A stretch of DNA of 64,000 nt, from contig OY760624.1 of assembly GCA_963663775.1 (NCBI GenBank), forward strand, positions 1,178,001-1,242,000, written 5' to 3'. Below the pieces are notes generated by a model. The model did not search any database. It was given only the letters and a program-made list of their open reading frames with translations, and was not told the origin of the DNA. The DNA is from G963663775 sp963663775. GTDB taxonomy: Bacteria; Bacillota; Clostridia; Oscillospirales; Butyricicoccaceae. Made by a program: the position numbers and the translations under genes. This document shows, piece by piece, positions 9,434 to 18,481 of the stretch (positions within the stretch are counted from its first letter, which is position 1; the number at the start of each line of letters is the position of its first letter).

Positions 9434-10215
9434 GCGGCACCTCGCAGCGCATCCAGTGCGGCTTTTTTGTCGGGAGAGCGCATAAAGGTCTCGCCAATCA
9501 GCACGGCATCTACCCCGCAGGCAGACAAGCGGGCAATGTCTTCTGGGGTGCGAATCCCGCTTTCCGACACAAATAAAATCGCAGGCGGTACCAAATCACG
9601 CAGACGCTCACTGGTGTGAATATCCACCTCAAACGTGTGCAAATCACGGTTGTTTACACCGATGATGTCTGCCCCTGCCTGTAAGGCACGGTGCACTTCG
9701 GTGGCATCATGCGCCTCCACCAAGGCATCCAGACCGAGGCTGTGTGCAAGCTCCAAATAGGAGGACAATTGTGCATCGGAAAGAATGGCACAAATCAGCA
9801 AAATCGCAGAAGCACCAAGGGTTTTCGCTTCGTAAATCTGATAGGCATCGACCAAGAAGTCCTTGCGCAGGGTCGGTGTTTGCACGGCATCGGAAATCTC
9901 CTGCAAATATTGGTCGCTGCCCAAGAAGCGGCTGGGTTCCGTCAGCACGGAAATTGCAGCCGCACCTGCCGCAGCATAATCACGTGCGATTTCCAGATAC
10001 GGGAAATCGGCAGCGATGACGCCTTTGGACGGAGAAGCCTTTTTTACTTCGCAGATAAAAGACATCCCTTTTTGCTGTAACCCCTGCCGAAACGGAAAGT
10101 CTTGAGGGGTTGGATGAGCTTGGGCACGCTGCTGCATTTCCTTTAGGGAGATGTGGCTTTTCGCTTCTGCAACCCGTGCTTTGGCGGTTTCCGCCAGTTG
10201 TTCTAAAATTGTCAT
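9424..10215 (-). CDS. trpC: Indole-3-glycerol phosphate synthase
   Basis: TrpC closes the indole ring, giving indole-3-glycerol phosphate. From the ATG at 10215 the product is 263 residues, the usual length. It shows EVKKASPSKGVI (catalytic Lys region), the TEPSRFLGS loop, LRKDFLVD and FVSESGI. Four bases separate it from the trpD stop. An in-frame extension upstream into trpD lacks a ribosome site and was not used. Confidence 0.97.
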   Translation of the reverse strand: MTILEQLAETAKARVAEAKSHISLKEMQQRAQAHPTPQDFPFRQGLQQKGMSFICEVKKASPSKGVIAADFPYLEIARDYAAAGAAAISVLTEPSRFLGSDQYLQEISDAVQTPTLRKDFLVDAYQIYEAKTLGASAILLICAILSDAQLSSYLELAHSLGLDALVEAHDATEVHRALQAGADIIGVNNRDLHTFEVDIHTSERLRDLVPPAILFVSESGIRTPEDIARLSACGVDAVLIGETFMRSPDKKAALDALRGAACS

Positions 10216-10219
10216 CGGA

Positions 10220-11233
10220 TTATGCCTCATTGGAGCGGCGGATGAATTCTTCCAGTTTTTGCACTGCCGCACCGCTTTCAATGGTTTGCTCCGTAAGGGC
10301 TACACCTGCGGCAAGGGTGTCTGCTTTGCCTGCGATGTACAGCGCCGCACCTGCGTTGAGCACCACTGCACCCCGTTTCGCACCCCGTTCTTTGCCAGAC
10401 AAAATGTCTCGAGAAATGGCGGCGTTTTCGCTGGGTGCACCACCCACCAATTCGGATTTGTCGCAAGTGGTATAGCCGAAATCCTCGGGAGAGATGGTAT
10501 ATTGCTGGAACGCACCATCACGGATTTCGCAAATCTGTGTGGGCGCACTCATGGAGATTTCGTCCAGTCGGTCTTCGCCGTACACGACCATGCCACGGCG
10601 AACGCCGAGGTTGGACAGCACACGTGCCAAGGGCGCAAGGAGTGCGCTGTCATACACGCCCATCACCTGCATGGTTGCCCCTGCGGGATTGGCAAGCGGT
10701 CCTAAAATATTGAAGATGGTGCGAATGCCGAGTTCACGGCGGACAGGCGCAACATATTTCATTGCAATATGATAGTTTTGTGCAAATAGGAAGCAAATGC
10801 CGATTTCTGCAAGCAGTTTTGCACTTTTTTCGGCAGGTATCGTAATGTTGATGCCGAGGGCTTCCAACACATCCGCAGAACCGCATTTGCTGGAAGCTGC
10901 ACGGTTGCCGTGCTTGGCAACGGGCACGCCTGCGGCGGCAATCAAGATGGATGCCGTGGTGGAAATGTTGATAGAATTTGCGCCATCTCCGCCCGTGCCG
11001 ACGATTTCCAAGACCTCCATGTCATGCAGCAGCTTGATGCAGTGCGCCCGCATCGCCGCCGCAGAAGCGGTGATTTCGTCGATGGTTTCGCCTTTCATAG
11101 ACAGTGCGGTCAGATAGGCACTCATCTGCACATCGCTCGCTTGCCCGCCCATGATTTCATTCATCACCGTCAGTGCTTCGTCATACGCCAAATCTTGTCG
11201 CTGGGTCAACTTTTGGATTGCTTCTTTAATCAT
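10220..11233 (-). CDS. trpD: Anthranilate phosphoribosyltransferase
   Basis: TrpD transfers phosphoribose from PRPP to anthranilate. The 337 residues carry the signature GTGGDGANSINIST and KHGNRAASSKCGSADVLE, which bind PRPP and anthranilate. The ATG at 11233 is preceded by GGGAGG, so this start is preferred over one 5 codons upstream. A 34-base gap separates it from trpG. It is monofunctional, not fused to trpG. Confidence 0.97.
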   Translation of the reverse strand: MIKEAIQKLTQRQDLAYDEALTVMNEIMGGQASDVQMSAYLTALSMKGETIDEITASAAAMRAHCIKLLHDMEVLEIVGTGGDGANSINISTTASILIAAAGVPVAKHGNRAASSKCGSADVLEALGINITIPAEKSAKLLAEIGICFLFAQNYHIAMKYVAPVRRELGIRTIFNILGPLANPAGATMQVMGVYDSALLAPLARVLSNLGVRRGMVVYGEDRLDEISMSAPTQICEIRDGAFQQYTISPEDFGYTTCDKSELVGGAPSENAAISRDILSGKERGAKRGAVVLNAGAALYIAGKADTLAAGVALTEQTIESGAAVQKLEEFIRRSNEA

Positions 11234-11267
11234 TATGATACCTCCCAATCAATGAATGGATACCGCA

Positions 11268-11840
11268 TTACGCCTTTCGTTCTAAAAAATTGCGGACAAT
11301 GGAAAAACCGTCTGGGGTGAGAATGGATTCCGGATGGAACTGCACGCCGTAAACGGGATTTTGGGTGTGCTGCACCGCCATAATTTCGTGGTCTGCGGTT
11401 TGTGCCGTCACTTGCAGACAGTCTGGCATGGTTTCCTGTAATGCCGCAAGGGAATGATAGCGTGCCACCTCAATTTCGGATGCCATGCCTTGAAACAGGG
11501 TGCTTTGCGTATCCAATGTGGCGCGGGAAACCTTGCCGTGCATCAGCTGTTTGGCGTGGGTGACGGTTGCGCCATAGGCTTCGCAAATGGCTTGATGTCC
11601 CAGACAAACGCCGAAAATCGGGAATGTTTCCCCCAACTTCTGCACCATTTCAATACAAACACCGGCGTCTACGGGTTTGCCAGGACCCGGAGAAAGAAAG
11701 ATGTGGGAGGGGGCAAGTGCGGCGATGGAGGCAACGGTCATGGCATCGTTGCGAATGACACGGATATTGGGTTCTATCGAACCAATCAGCTGATAGAGAT
11801 TGTAAGAAAAGCTGTCATAATTATCAATCAGTAAAATCAT
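11268..11840 (-). CDS. trpG: Anthranilate synthase glutamine amidotransferase subunit
   Basis: TrpG hydrolyses glutamine and feeds ammonia to TrpE. The 190-residue class I amidotransferase has Cys79 in FGVCLGHQAI and the His-Glu pair in VQFHPES. Its ATG overlaps the trpE stop by 4 bases. In many Firmicutes this subunit also serves 4-amino-4-deoxychorismate synthase (pabA role); no pabB is nearby to test this. Confidence 0.96.
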   Translation of the reverse strand: MILLIDNYDSFSYNLYQLIGSIEPNIRVIRNDAMTVASIAALAPSHIFLSPGPGKPVDAGVCIEMVQKLGETFPIFGVCLGHQAICEAYGATVTHAKQLMHGKVSRATLDTQSTLFQGMASEIEVARYHSLAALQETMPDCLQVTAQTADHEIMAVQHTQNPVYGVQFHPESILTPDGFSIVRNFLERKA

Positions 11841-13315
11841 TTGTCAATGCCCTCCGCCGCCATGCGCAGTGCGTCTGTGACGGCACCTGCTTTGTTGATG
11901 CACTCTTGATATTCAGTTTCCGGCACACTGTCGGCAACAATACCAGCACCGGAACGCACAAATACCTTGCCGTTTTTGGCATAGGCAAGACGGATGGCAA
12001 TGCAGGTGTCAAGGTTGCCAGTGAAGTCGATATAGCCAATCGCACCGCCATAAATGCCACGCTTTAAGCCTTCCAGCTCATCAATAATTTCACAGGCACG
12101 GATTTTCGGCGCACCGGAGAGTGTACCTGCCGGCAAAATGGCATCCACTGCGTCAATCGCATCGCAATCTTCACGCAGAATACCTTGCACCGTTGAGCCG
12201 ATGTGCATCACGTGGGAAAAGCGCAGGATGGACATATAGTCTTCCACTTTGACAGAACCAATTTCGCTGATTTTGCCGATGTCATTGCGGCCGAGGTCAA
12301 CGAGCATATTGTGCTCCGAGCATTCTTTTTCATCCGCAAGCAATTCCTGCTCCAGTGCCAAATCTTCGGCTTCGGTCTTGCCGCGGGGACGTGTGCCGGC
12401 AAGCGGGAACGTGTGCAGGACACGATTTTCCAGCTTCACGAGGGTTTCGGGAGAAGCACCAGCGATTTCAATGTCATCGCTGGAAAAATAGAACATATAG
12501 GGGGAAGGGTTGGTGGTGCGTAGCACACGGTAGGCGTCCAGAATGCTGCCCTCCATTTGCGCTTCCATACGATTGGACAGCACGGCTTGGAAAATATCGC
12601 CGTCATAGATATATTGCTTTGCCTTTTCCACCATAGCGCAATAGTCCTGCTTGGCAAGATGGGGCGTAAATGCACTGTTTAGTTGCAGTGACATGTGCGG
12701 TGCGGGTGCACCGTCTTGCAGCAGATGCAGCATGTCACGCAGGGTGTTTTGGGCATCGGCATAGCCTTGCTCGAGGTTTTCGAGCGGAATATTGACCATT
12801 AGAATCAGCTTTTGGCGTGCGTTGTCGAATGCAATGACCTTGTCAAACAGCATCAAATCGACATCTTTGAAGGAATCCTCGTCTTCTGCGTGCAGTTGGA
12901 GCGAGGGTTCTGCATAGCTGATATAATCATAACCGAAATAGCCGACCAAACCGCCGGTAAAGGTGGGCAGTCCTTCGATGCGTGGGCTTTTGTGCGCTGC
13001 CAGGATTTTGCGGATGGTGTCCCCGGGGTGCGTGACCTGTATGGTTTCGGTGGTTTCACTGCGCAGGGTGAGTGTACCGCCGCAGCAGGAAAGTTCCAAC
13101 TTGGGATCATATCCAAGGAAGCTGTATCGCCCCCATTTTTGCTGGTCCTCTGCACTTTCGAATAAATAGCAGTGACGGCTGACATTTTGCAGCACACGCA
13201 GCGCTTGAATCGGTGTGATAAAATCGCCCTGCACTTCCATGCTGACCGGTGCGGTGCGGTATTGCCCTTGTGCAGCGAAGCCTTGCAGGGCTTCCAGTGT
13301 GGGTGCCAGTTTCAT
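11837..13315 (-). CDS. trpE: Anthranilate synthase component I
   Basis: TrpE makes anthranilate from chorismate, using ammonia from TrpG. The 492 residues have the N-terminal regulatory region, with LFESA at about residues 51-55 as the tryptophan-feedback site (LLES in other species), and the C-terminal chorismate-binding core with LPAGTLSGAPKIRA and RSGAGIVADS. GGAGG lies before the ATG. First gene of the trp operon, read from the T-box leader. Confidence 0.97.
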   Translation of the reverse strand: MKLAPTLEALQGFAAQGQYRTAPVSMEVQGDFITPIQALRVLQNVSRHCYLFESAEDQQKWGRYSFLGYDPKLELSCCGGTLTLRSETTETIQVTHPGDTIRKILAAHKSPRIEGLPTFTGGLVGYFGYDYISYAEPSLQLHAEDEDSFKDVDLMLFDKVIAFDNARQKLILMVNIPLENLEQGYADAQNTLRDMLHLLQDGAPAPHMSLQLNSAFTPHLAKQDYCAMVEKAKQYIYDGDIFQAVLSNRMEAQMEGSILDAYRVLRTTNPSPYMFYFSSDDIEIAGASPETLVKLENRVLHTFPLAGTRPRGKTEAEDLALEQELLADEKECSEHNMLVDLGRNDIGKISEIGSVKVEDYMSILRFSHVMHIGSTVQGILREDCDAIDAVDAILPAGTLSGAPKIRACEIIDELEGLKRGIYGGAIGYIDFTGNLDTCIAIRLAYAKNGKVFVRSGAGIVADSVPETEYQECINKAGAVTDALRMAAEGIDK

Positions 13316-13343
13316 AAATATTGCCTCCTTCTGTGCGAGGGCA

Positions 13344-13612
13344 TAAAAAAAGCCCCCGACATTTGAATTTGTTCAAATATCAAGGACGAACCTGTTGAAT
13401 GGTCGCGGTGCCACCTTGTTTTACGGATAAAACCCCGTACACTTTGCGGAATACTAACATATTCCCGACGCATAACGCACGCCCAACGTCACGGGATACT
13501 GCGCAAAAGCGGTTCGCCGTGCCCTCCGTGGTCCATTTGGCAGACTGCGTCCGATCCGGCTTCCAGCATTTCCGGACTCTCTGTGCGTGCACGAACTGCT
13601 TTGATCTCCACA
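13344..13612 (-). promoter_or_regulatory. T-box leader of the trp operon (probably tRNA-Trp sensing)
   Basis: The minus-strand leader between the trp promoter and trpE holds the T-box sequence AAGGTGGCACCGCGACC (13401-13418), which pairs with the acceptor end of uncharged tRNA. It is followed by a terminator made of a GU-rich stem and GGGGGCTTTTTTT (13344-13388). The Stem I part with AGAGAG and GCTGGAAGCCGGA lies near 13555-13600. A TGG triplet at 13533-13535, in AAATGGACCAC, is the likely tryptophan specifier. Low charged tRNA-Trp should favour the antiterminator and switch the operon on. The specifier assignment is inference. Confidence 0.9.
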
Positions 13613-13642
13613 TCAGCGGTTTCTCAAAATTCTCTTTTTCTT

Positions 13643-13671
13643 AGTATATGCGGGATTTGCGGGGATGTCAA
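13643..13671 (-). promoter_or_regulatory. Sigma-A promoter of the trp operon
   Basis: On the minus strand, TTGACA and TATACT are 17 bp apart. They lie about 30 bases before the T-box Stem I, so the leader starts near 13636. Confidence 0.8.
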
Positions 13672-13702
13672 GCGTTTTTTTGGGAAGCGTTTGAGAAAGA
13701 AA

Positions 13703-13737
13703 CCGCCTTTCCTTGCAGAAGCATAAAAGAAAGGCGG
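13703..13737 (-). terminator. Terminator after the GIY-YIG/Nudix gene
   Basis: A 9-bp stem (CCGCCTTTC with GAAAGGCGG) is followed on the minus strand by TTTCTTTC. It separates the GIY-YIG/Nudix gene from the trp promoter. Confidence 0.65.
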
Positions 13738-13746
13738 CGGAAAACA

Positions 13747-14649
13747 TCAAGAGCCCGTGTTGGGATGCCGTAACACATGCTTCCATTCCGAAAGCGTGCA
13801 GCAAAGCTGCTCTGCGGCAACGGTGCGCACCGTGCCATCGGTGAGTACGGCGGAAAATGGCGTGTGTTTGACGATGGCATCGGTCAGCTGTGTATCAGAA
13901 ACCCATGCCAAGCAGGCAACCTCGGGTCCTGCGGTGAAGCTTGGCGGGGCATCGGTGCACCATGCAAAGGAGGTGGTGACTTCATCATCTAAAAAATCGA
14001 CCTTGCGCACGGTTTTGTGGCGAAATTCTGTGATTTTCTGCAGTGCTGCGGCAGGCAAAACCAAGCCGCTTTCTTCCCGCAGTTCTCGTGCCGCTGCGTC
14101 GCAAAGTGCTTCGCCGGGGTCTACATGTCCGGTTGCCGTCCAATCAAATGCGCCAGGCAGAAGCGGACGGTCAAAGCTGCGCTGCTGCAGCCATACACCG
14201 GAAATGCCATCTCGCATCTCTCGCACCAGAACATGCACCACACGATGGCGCAGACCATAGCGGTGCACTAGTGTGCGCTCTAACACCCCGCAGGGCTGCA
14301 TGCGGCTGTCATAAACGGTCAGGCATTCACGGTCTGGTCGTGCGGATTCTGCGGCAAGTGCACATTTTTCTGCATGGGAGAGGCGTTTTAAAGCAGCTTC
14401 CCGCCGCATTGCCTCGCTGCGGGTGGGATAAGCTTCGCAGTGAATGAGGGTCACAGGACGGCGGCTTTTGGTATATTTCGCACCTGCCGTGCCAGCGTTG
14501 TGCGCAGTCATGCGGCGGGTAATGTCGGTTGTCCAACCGCTGTAAATCGTGCCGTCCGCACAGGCAAGCAAATAAACATAATTATGTGCCGTGTGGACTT
14601 GGTGTTGTGCGGTGTGCGGTAAGGGGCGTGTCATCGTAGAAGTGTTCAT
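13747..14649 (-). CDS. Fusion of a GIY-YIG endonuclease domain with a Nudix hydrolase domain
   Basis: The 300-residue protein has two parts. Residues about 20-105 form a short GIY-YIG domain of the YhbQ/UPF0213 type (NYVYLLACADGTIYSGWTTD, RRxxAHNxG, AKYTKSRRP). Residues about 110-290 are a Nudix domain whose box (GX5EX7REUXEEXGU) is complete in GHVDPGEALCDAAARELREESGL, given here in two pieces: GHVDPGEALCDAAA then RELREESGL. The Nudix part resembles isopentenyl-diphosphate isomerase-like or YfcD-type hydrolases. Its start overlaps the alcohol dehydrogenase stop by 4 bases, so the two are cotranscribed. The substrate of either domain is unknown. It was read as one uninterrupted frame; a small chance of a sequencing join remains. 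Confidence 0.85.
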   Translation of the reverse strand: MNTSTMTRPLPHTAQHQVHTAHNYVYLLACADGTIYSGWTTDITRRMTAHNAGTAGAKYTKSRRPVTLIHCEAYPTRSEAMRREAALKRLSHAEKCALAAESARPDRECLTVYDSRMQPCGVLERTLVHRYGLRHRVVHVLVREMRDGISGVWLQQRSFDRPLLPGAFDWTATGHVDPGEALCDAAARELREESGLVLPAAALQKITEFRHKTVRKVDFLDDEVTTSFAWCTDAPPSFTAGPEVACLAWVSDTQLTDAIVKHTPFSAVLTDGTVRTVAAEQLCCTLSEWKHVLRHPNTGS

Positions 14650-15827
14650 TGTGCCAACCTATAAATCTTCAGAATGCGTTCCCTATCCATTGCGCCATAG
14701 CAGGAGGGAACGGTTTTGGTGTTGTTTGCGGTGGTCAAGTCTGCAATTGCATCATAATCAGCAGGAGAAATACCCAATTCGCCCATGGTAGTGGGCATGC
14801 CAAGCGTTTTGAAGTAGGATTCCATTGCAGTGATGCCCATTTGCGCTGTGTGTTCGGGATGCTCGGTGTCCATTTCACAATCCCAAACCCGTGCGGCAAG
14901 CTGTGCAAAGCGCAGCGGGTCTTGCAAATACACTTCTTTTGCCCAAGCAGGGAATAGCACACTTAAACCTGCGCCGTGCGCCACATGGTCATGCAGACCC
15001 GAAATGTCATGCTCTAGTTTATGCACTGTGAACGCATAGGTGCTGCCACAGCCGGTGAGCCCGTTGTGAGACAAGGACGATGCCCACATCAGGGTGGCAC
15101 GTGCGTCATAATCGGCAGGATTTTTCATGGCGGCAAGCCCTGCATCCCGCACGGCAAGAAGCAGACCCTCTGCCAGACGGTCGGTCAAATCCCCGCCGCC
15201 GGTAGGGGTGCAGTATCGCTCTAAGGTGTGCATCATGATGTCTACCACGCCGCAGCCGGTTTGAAAGGGTGAAACCGTGAAAGTGAGCGTGGGGTCTAAA
15301 AAGGAAATCAGCGGGCGGTTCAGTTCCGTGGTTAGTCCTCTTTTTAACTGCAGGGTATCGTGGGTCAGCACGCAGGAATTGCTCATTTCACTGCCAGCGG
15401 CAGACAGTGTCAAAACCGTGCCGAAGGGGGTGGTTTTTTCGGGCTGTGCGCCTTTGGCGATATAGTCATCCCATGGGTCACTGTCATTGGCATAGCCGTG
15501 CGCAATGGCTTTGGTCGAATCAATGACCGAACCGCCGCCCACCGCCAGCAGAAAATCCACCTGTGTCTGCCGACAGAGCGCAATGCCTTCCCGAACGAGA
15601 GAAACCTTGGGATTCGGCGAAACACCGCCAAGCAATACGGTTTGCAAGCCGGCGTCATTTAAATTTGCAGCAATTGCATCTAAAAGACCGGAACGCTGCA
15701 CACTGCCGCCGCCAAAGTGCAGGAGCACCTTGGAAGCACCGCGCGCACGCAATTCTGCACTGATTTGATGCGTGACACCACGGCCGAAGAGCACCTTGGT
15801 CGGGGTGCTGTAAATAAAGTTCTGCAT
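14646..15827 (-). CDS. Iron-containing alcohol dehydrogenase (butanol dehydrogenase/YqhD type)
   Basis: This family reduces aldehydes to alcohols with NAD(P)H. The 393 residues start MQNFIYSTPTKVLFG, typical of BdhA/YqhD. The dinucleotide loop AVGGGSVIDSTKA lies near residues 92-104. Metal ligands are visible in DIMMHTLE (Asp and His), in the SHNGLTG to TVHKLEHD stretch, and in LHDHVAHGAGLS. The ATG at 15827 has GTGAGG upstream; the longer frame to 15965 overlaps the divergent ABC gene and is not used. It is coupled to the GIY-YIG/Nudix gene. Confidence 0.93.
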   Translation of the reverse strand: MQNFIYSTPTKVLFGRGVTHQISAELRARGASKVLLHFGGGSVQRSGLLDAIAANLNDAGLQTVLLGGVSPNPKVSLVREGIALCRQTQVDFLLAVGGGSVIDSTKAIAHGYANDSDPWDDYIAKGAQPEKTTPFGTVLTLSAAGSEMSNSCVLTHDTLQLKRGLTTELNRPLISFLDPTLTFTVSPFQTGCGVVDIMMHTLERYCTPTGGGDLTDRLAEGLLLAVRDAGLAAMKNPADYDARATLMWASSLSHNGLTGCGSTYAFTVHKLEHDISGLHDHVAHGAGLSVLFPAWAKEVYLQDPLRFAQLAARVWDCEMDTEHPEHTAQMGITAMESYFKTLGMPTTMGELGISPADYDAIADLTTANNTKTVPSCYGAMDRERILKIYRLAQ

Positions 15828-15862
15828 CAACCTCACCATCCGTTTCATGTAGTTATATAACC

Positions 15863-15893
15863 CTATCTTATACGCTTGCTCGGTACTTGTCAA
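15863..15893 (-). promoter_or_regulatory. Promoter of the alcohol dehydrogenase gene
   Basis: TTGACA on the minus strand (15888-15893) is followed by TATAAGAT; read with TAAGAT the spacer is 17 bp. Its -35 overlaps that of the divergent promoter at 15887. Confidence 0.5.
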
Positions 15894-15915
15894 ATGAGGG
15901 AATTGGGCGTAAAAT
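15887..15915 (+). promoter_or_regulatory. Promoter of the ABC exporter gene
   Basis: TTGTCA and TAAAAT are 17 bp apart, about 40 bases before the start codon. The -35 shares bases with the minus-strand promoter of the alcohol dehydrogenase. Confidence 0.5.
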
Positions 15916-15956
15916 AATCTTGTTTGAAAATCAACATCGAAAGAGGAGGACTTCTT

Positions 15957-17708
15957 TTGCAGCATGCATCTACTTTGAAATTAGTGCAGCGGTTTGTGCC
16001 GTATTTTAAGCGGTATCGCTGGATATTGGCACTTGATTTGCTCTGTGCATCCTTGACTGCCCTATGTGACATCGTTTTGCCGATTTTGGTGCGCAGGCTG
16101 GCGCAGTTGGGCATGGGAGATTTGGCACAGCTGACCGCACAAACCATTTTTGGCGTGGCAGGTATTTATCTGGCACTGCGGTTGATTGATGTGGTGGCAT
16201 CGTATTTTATGGCGAATGTGGGACATGTCATGGGGGCGAAAATCGAAACGGATATGCGCTCTGCCCTGTTTTCCCATTTGCAGGAATTGCCGTTTTCGTA
16301 TTATAGCACCACCAAGGTGGGACAGCTCATGGCACGCATCACGGGCGATTTGTTTGATGTGACGGAATTTGCCCATCATTGTCCAGAGGAATTTTACATT
16401 GCAGGGCTGAAAATTGCGGTCGCATTTGCGGTGCTGTGCAGCATCAATGTGCCGCTGACGCTGCTGATTTTTGCGGTAGTGCCTTTTATGGTCATCGGTG
16501 CAGGGATTCTCAATCACCGTATGCGCAAGACGTTCCGCAAGAATCGTGTGCAGGTGGGCGAGGTCAATGCGCAGGTGGAGGATTCTCTGCTGGGCATTCG
16601 TGTGGTCAAATCCTTTACGGGAGAAGCACGAGAGATTGCAAAATTTGAGCAGGGCAATCAAAATTGGTTGGAAATCAAGAAAGAAAATTATCACTGGATG
16701 GGGGCATTTACTGCCACAACTCGCACCTTTGATGGGCTGATGTATTTGGTGGTGATTTTGGCGGGTGGCTGGTTCATGCAAGGCGGCAGCATCAACCCTG
16801 CCGATTTCATGGCATATCTGCTGTATGTCACCACCCTGCTGGCAACGATTCGCCGCATTGTGGAGTTTGCGGAGCAGTTTCAGCGTGGGATGACCGGCAT
16901 TGAGCGGTTTTTCGAGGTCATGGATGTGGTGCCGGAGATTCAAAATCCCAAGAATCCGATGGAATTACAAAATGCCAAGGGCGAAATCGGGTTTGAGCGG
17001 GTCGCTTTTGCCTATCAGGATGATTTGGATACGCCTGTTCTTTCGCATGTGGATTTGCACATTCGAGCGGGGGAAAATGTGGCACTCGTAGGCCCTTCCG
17101 GCGGCGGTAAAACCACCTTGTGCAATCTGATACCACGGTTTTATGATGTTACAGAGGGACGTGTGACCGTTGACGGGCAGGATGTGCGCACGCTGTCATT
17201 GGATTCCCTGCGCCGTCAAGTCGGCGTGGTGCAGCAGGACGTATATCTATTCGCAGGCAGCATTTTTGAAAACATTGCCTATGGGAAAGAAGGCGCAACC
17301 CAAGCCGAGGTGGAGCAGGCGGCAAAGCTGGCGGGTGCACATGATTTCATTCTGGAAACGCCGCAGGGCTACCAGACATTTGTAGGTGAGCGTGGCGTGC
17401 GATTGTCCGGCGGGCAAAAACAGCGCATTTCAATTGCACGGGTGTTTTTGAAAAATCCGCCGATTTTGCTGCTGGACGAGGCTACCAGTGCGCTGGATAA
17501 TGAGAGCGAGCGGCTCGTGCAGCAGTCTCTAGAGCGGCTGGCGGTAGGGCGCACGACGCTCACCATTGCGCACCGTTTGTCGACCGTGCGAGGAGCGGAT
17601 CGCATTATAGTGTTGACGGCAGACGGCATTGCCGAGCAGGGCACACACGAAGCATTATTGCAGCAAGGCGGCATTTATGCCAATTTGATTGCGATGGCGC
17701 AGGGATGA
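15957..17708 (+). CDS. ABC exporter, fused membrane and ATPase domains
   Basis: The half-transporter of about 583 residues has six predicted membrane helices in the first 320 residues and an ATPase domain after residue 340. Walker A (LVGPSGGGKTT), signature (LSGGQKQR) and Walker B with the catalytic Glu (ILLLDEATSALD) are intact, so it can work as a homodimer. The start is taken as TTG at 15957 because GAGGAGG precedes it by 7 bases; no ATG fits. The substrate is unknown; multidrug or lipid export is usual in this class. A strong terminator follows. Confidence 0.92.
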   Translation: MQHASTLKLVQRFVPYFKRYRWILALDLLCASLTALCDIVLPILVRRLAQLGMGDLAQLTAQTIFGVAGIYLALRLIDVVASYFMANVGHVMGAKIETDMRSALFSHLQELPFSYYSTTKVGQLMARITGDLFDVTEFAHHCPEEFYIAGLKIAVAFAVLCSINVPLTLLIFAVVPFMVIGAGILNHRMRKTFRKNRVQVGEVNAQVEDSLLGIRVVKSFTGEAREIAKFEQGNQNWLEIKKENYHWMGAFTATTRTFDGLMYLVVILAGGWFMQGGSINPADFMAYLLYVTTLLATIRRIVEFAEQFQRGMTGIERFFEVMDVVPEIQNPKNPMELQNAKGEIGFERVAFAYQDDLDTPVLSHVDLHIRAGENVALVGPSGGGKTTLCNLIPRFYDVTEGRVTVDGQDVRTLSLDSLRRQVGVVQQDVYLFAGSIFENIAYGKEGATQAEVEQAAKLAGAHDFILETPQGYQTFVGERGVRLSGGQKQRISIARVFLKNPPILLLDEATSALDNESERLVQQSLERLAVGRTTLTIAHRLSTVRGADRIIVLTADGIAEQGTHEALLQQGGIYANLIAMAQG

Positions 17709-17710
17709 AA

Positions 17711-17747
17711 GAAGCACGCAGAACATAAGCGTTCTGCGTGCTTCTTT
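17711..17747. terminator. Terminator between convergent ABC exporter and SLH genes
   Basis: A perfect 14-bp stem (17711-17724 with 17731-17744) is followed by a short T-rich run. It sits between two convergent genes and may serve both. Confidence 0.8.
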
Positions 17748-17767
17748 GTGTTGGCGCATTGGTTGCC

Positions 17768-18481
17768 TTAGGTCAGTCGATTCCAAATGGCATACACTTT
17801 ATTATCCAAATTCAAGAGGATTTGCGCAAATTGTGCACGGGTAATGTTGTCTTGCGGGTTGAAGTTGCCGAGGTCATCCCCTTTGATGAGGTCTGCCATG
17901 GAGCAAAACGAAATGCCGTTATACGCCCATGTGGAAATGTTGGCAACATCGTTGTAGGATTCGACAATGGACGAACTGGAATAGGTTGTGTCACCATACC
18001 CGATAATCAGACAATAGCGCATCATGATAGTGGCAAGCTCTTGGCGGGTGACTAAATTCTGGGGAGAAAGGGCGTGGTTATTATCCCCGAGGAAGATATC
18101 CGCCGCAACGCAATAGGAAAGGCCAGGTAGACAGTCCGCACTGATGGCACTGTAATCAGACATGGTCTGCAGTTCGGCGGTGCCGTCAGGAATCGGCATA
18201 CTGCGCGCCGTGGCATCTAAATATAAAGTTTTTGCAATTTTTTCACGTGTCAATGCTGTATTTGCGGAAAAATTTCCATTGACATCAGACATCAACCCAT
18301 AATCCAGCACATATTTTGCAGCATCCCAATACCAAACCCCGTTTGGAACATCCTCCGGCATGGTGGCGTTGGCACTGGTGTTGGTGCGCTGGATGGAGGT
18401 GCCTGTGATGGCCATGGCAGGCAAAATGCTGATAGAACCAATGACAATTCCCATGAGCAAGGCAAGAAATCGCTTTTTCAT
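17768..18481 (-). CDS. Small secreted SLH-domain protein
   Basis: The 237-residue product has a signal peptide (MKKRFLALLMGIV...PAMA) and is then almost only three SLH-like repeats: one near GLMSDVNGNFSANTALTREK, one near LSPQNLVTRQELATIMMRY and one near NFNPQDNITRAQFAQILL. With no other domain, it may be a wall-anchoring adaptor or a minor S-layer component. A ribosome site AAAGGAA lies upstream of the ATG. Confidence 0.85.
   Translation of the reverse strand: MKKRFLALLMGIVIGSISILPAMAITGTSIQRTNTSANATMPEDVPNGVWYWDAAKYVLDYGLMSDVNGNFSANTALTREKIAKTLYLDATARSMPIPDGTAELQTMSDYSAISADCLPGLSYCVAADIFLGDNNHALSPQNLVTRQELATIMMRYCLIIGYGDTTYSSSSIVESYNDVANISTWAYNGISFCSMADLIKGDDLGNFNPQDNITRAQFAQILLNLDNKVYAIWNRLT

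Noticed and set aside
13399..13644. 81-codon frame across the trp leader
   Set aside because: The region is explained by the T-box structure on the other strand.
16062..16943. 293-codon open frame antisense to the ABC exporter
   Set aside because: Shadow of a confirmed transporter gene; no start signals.
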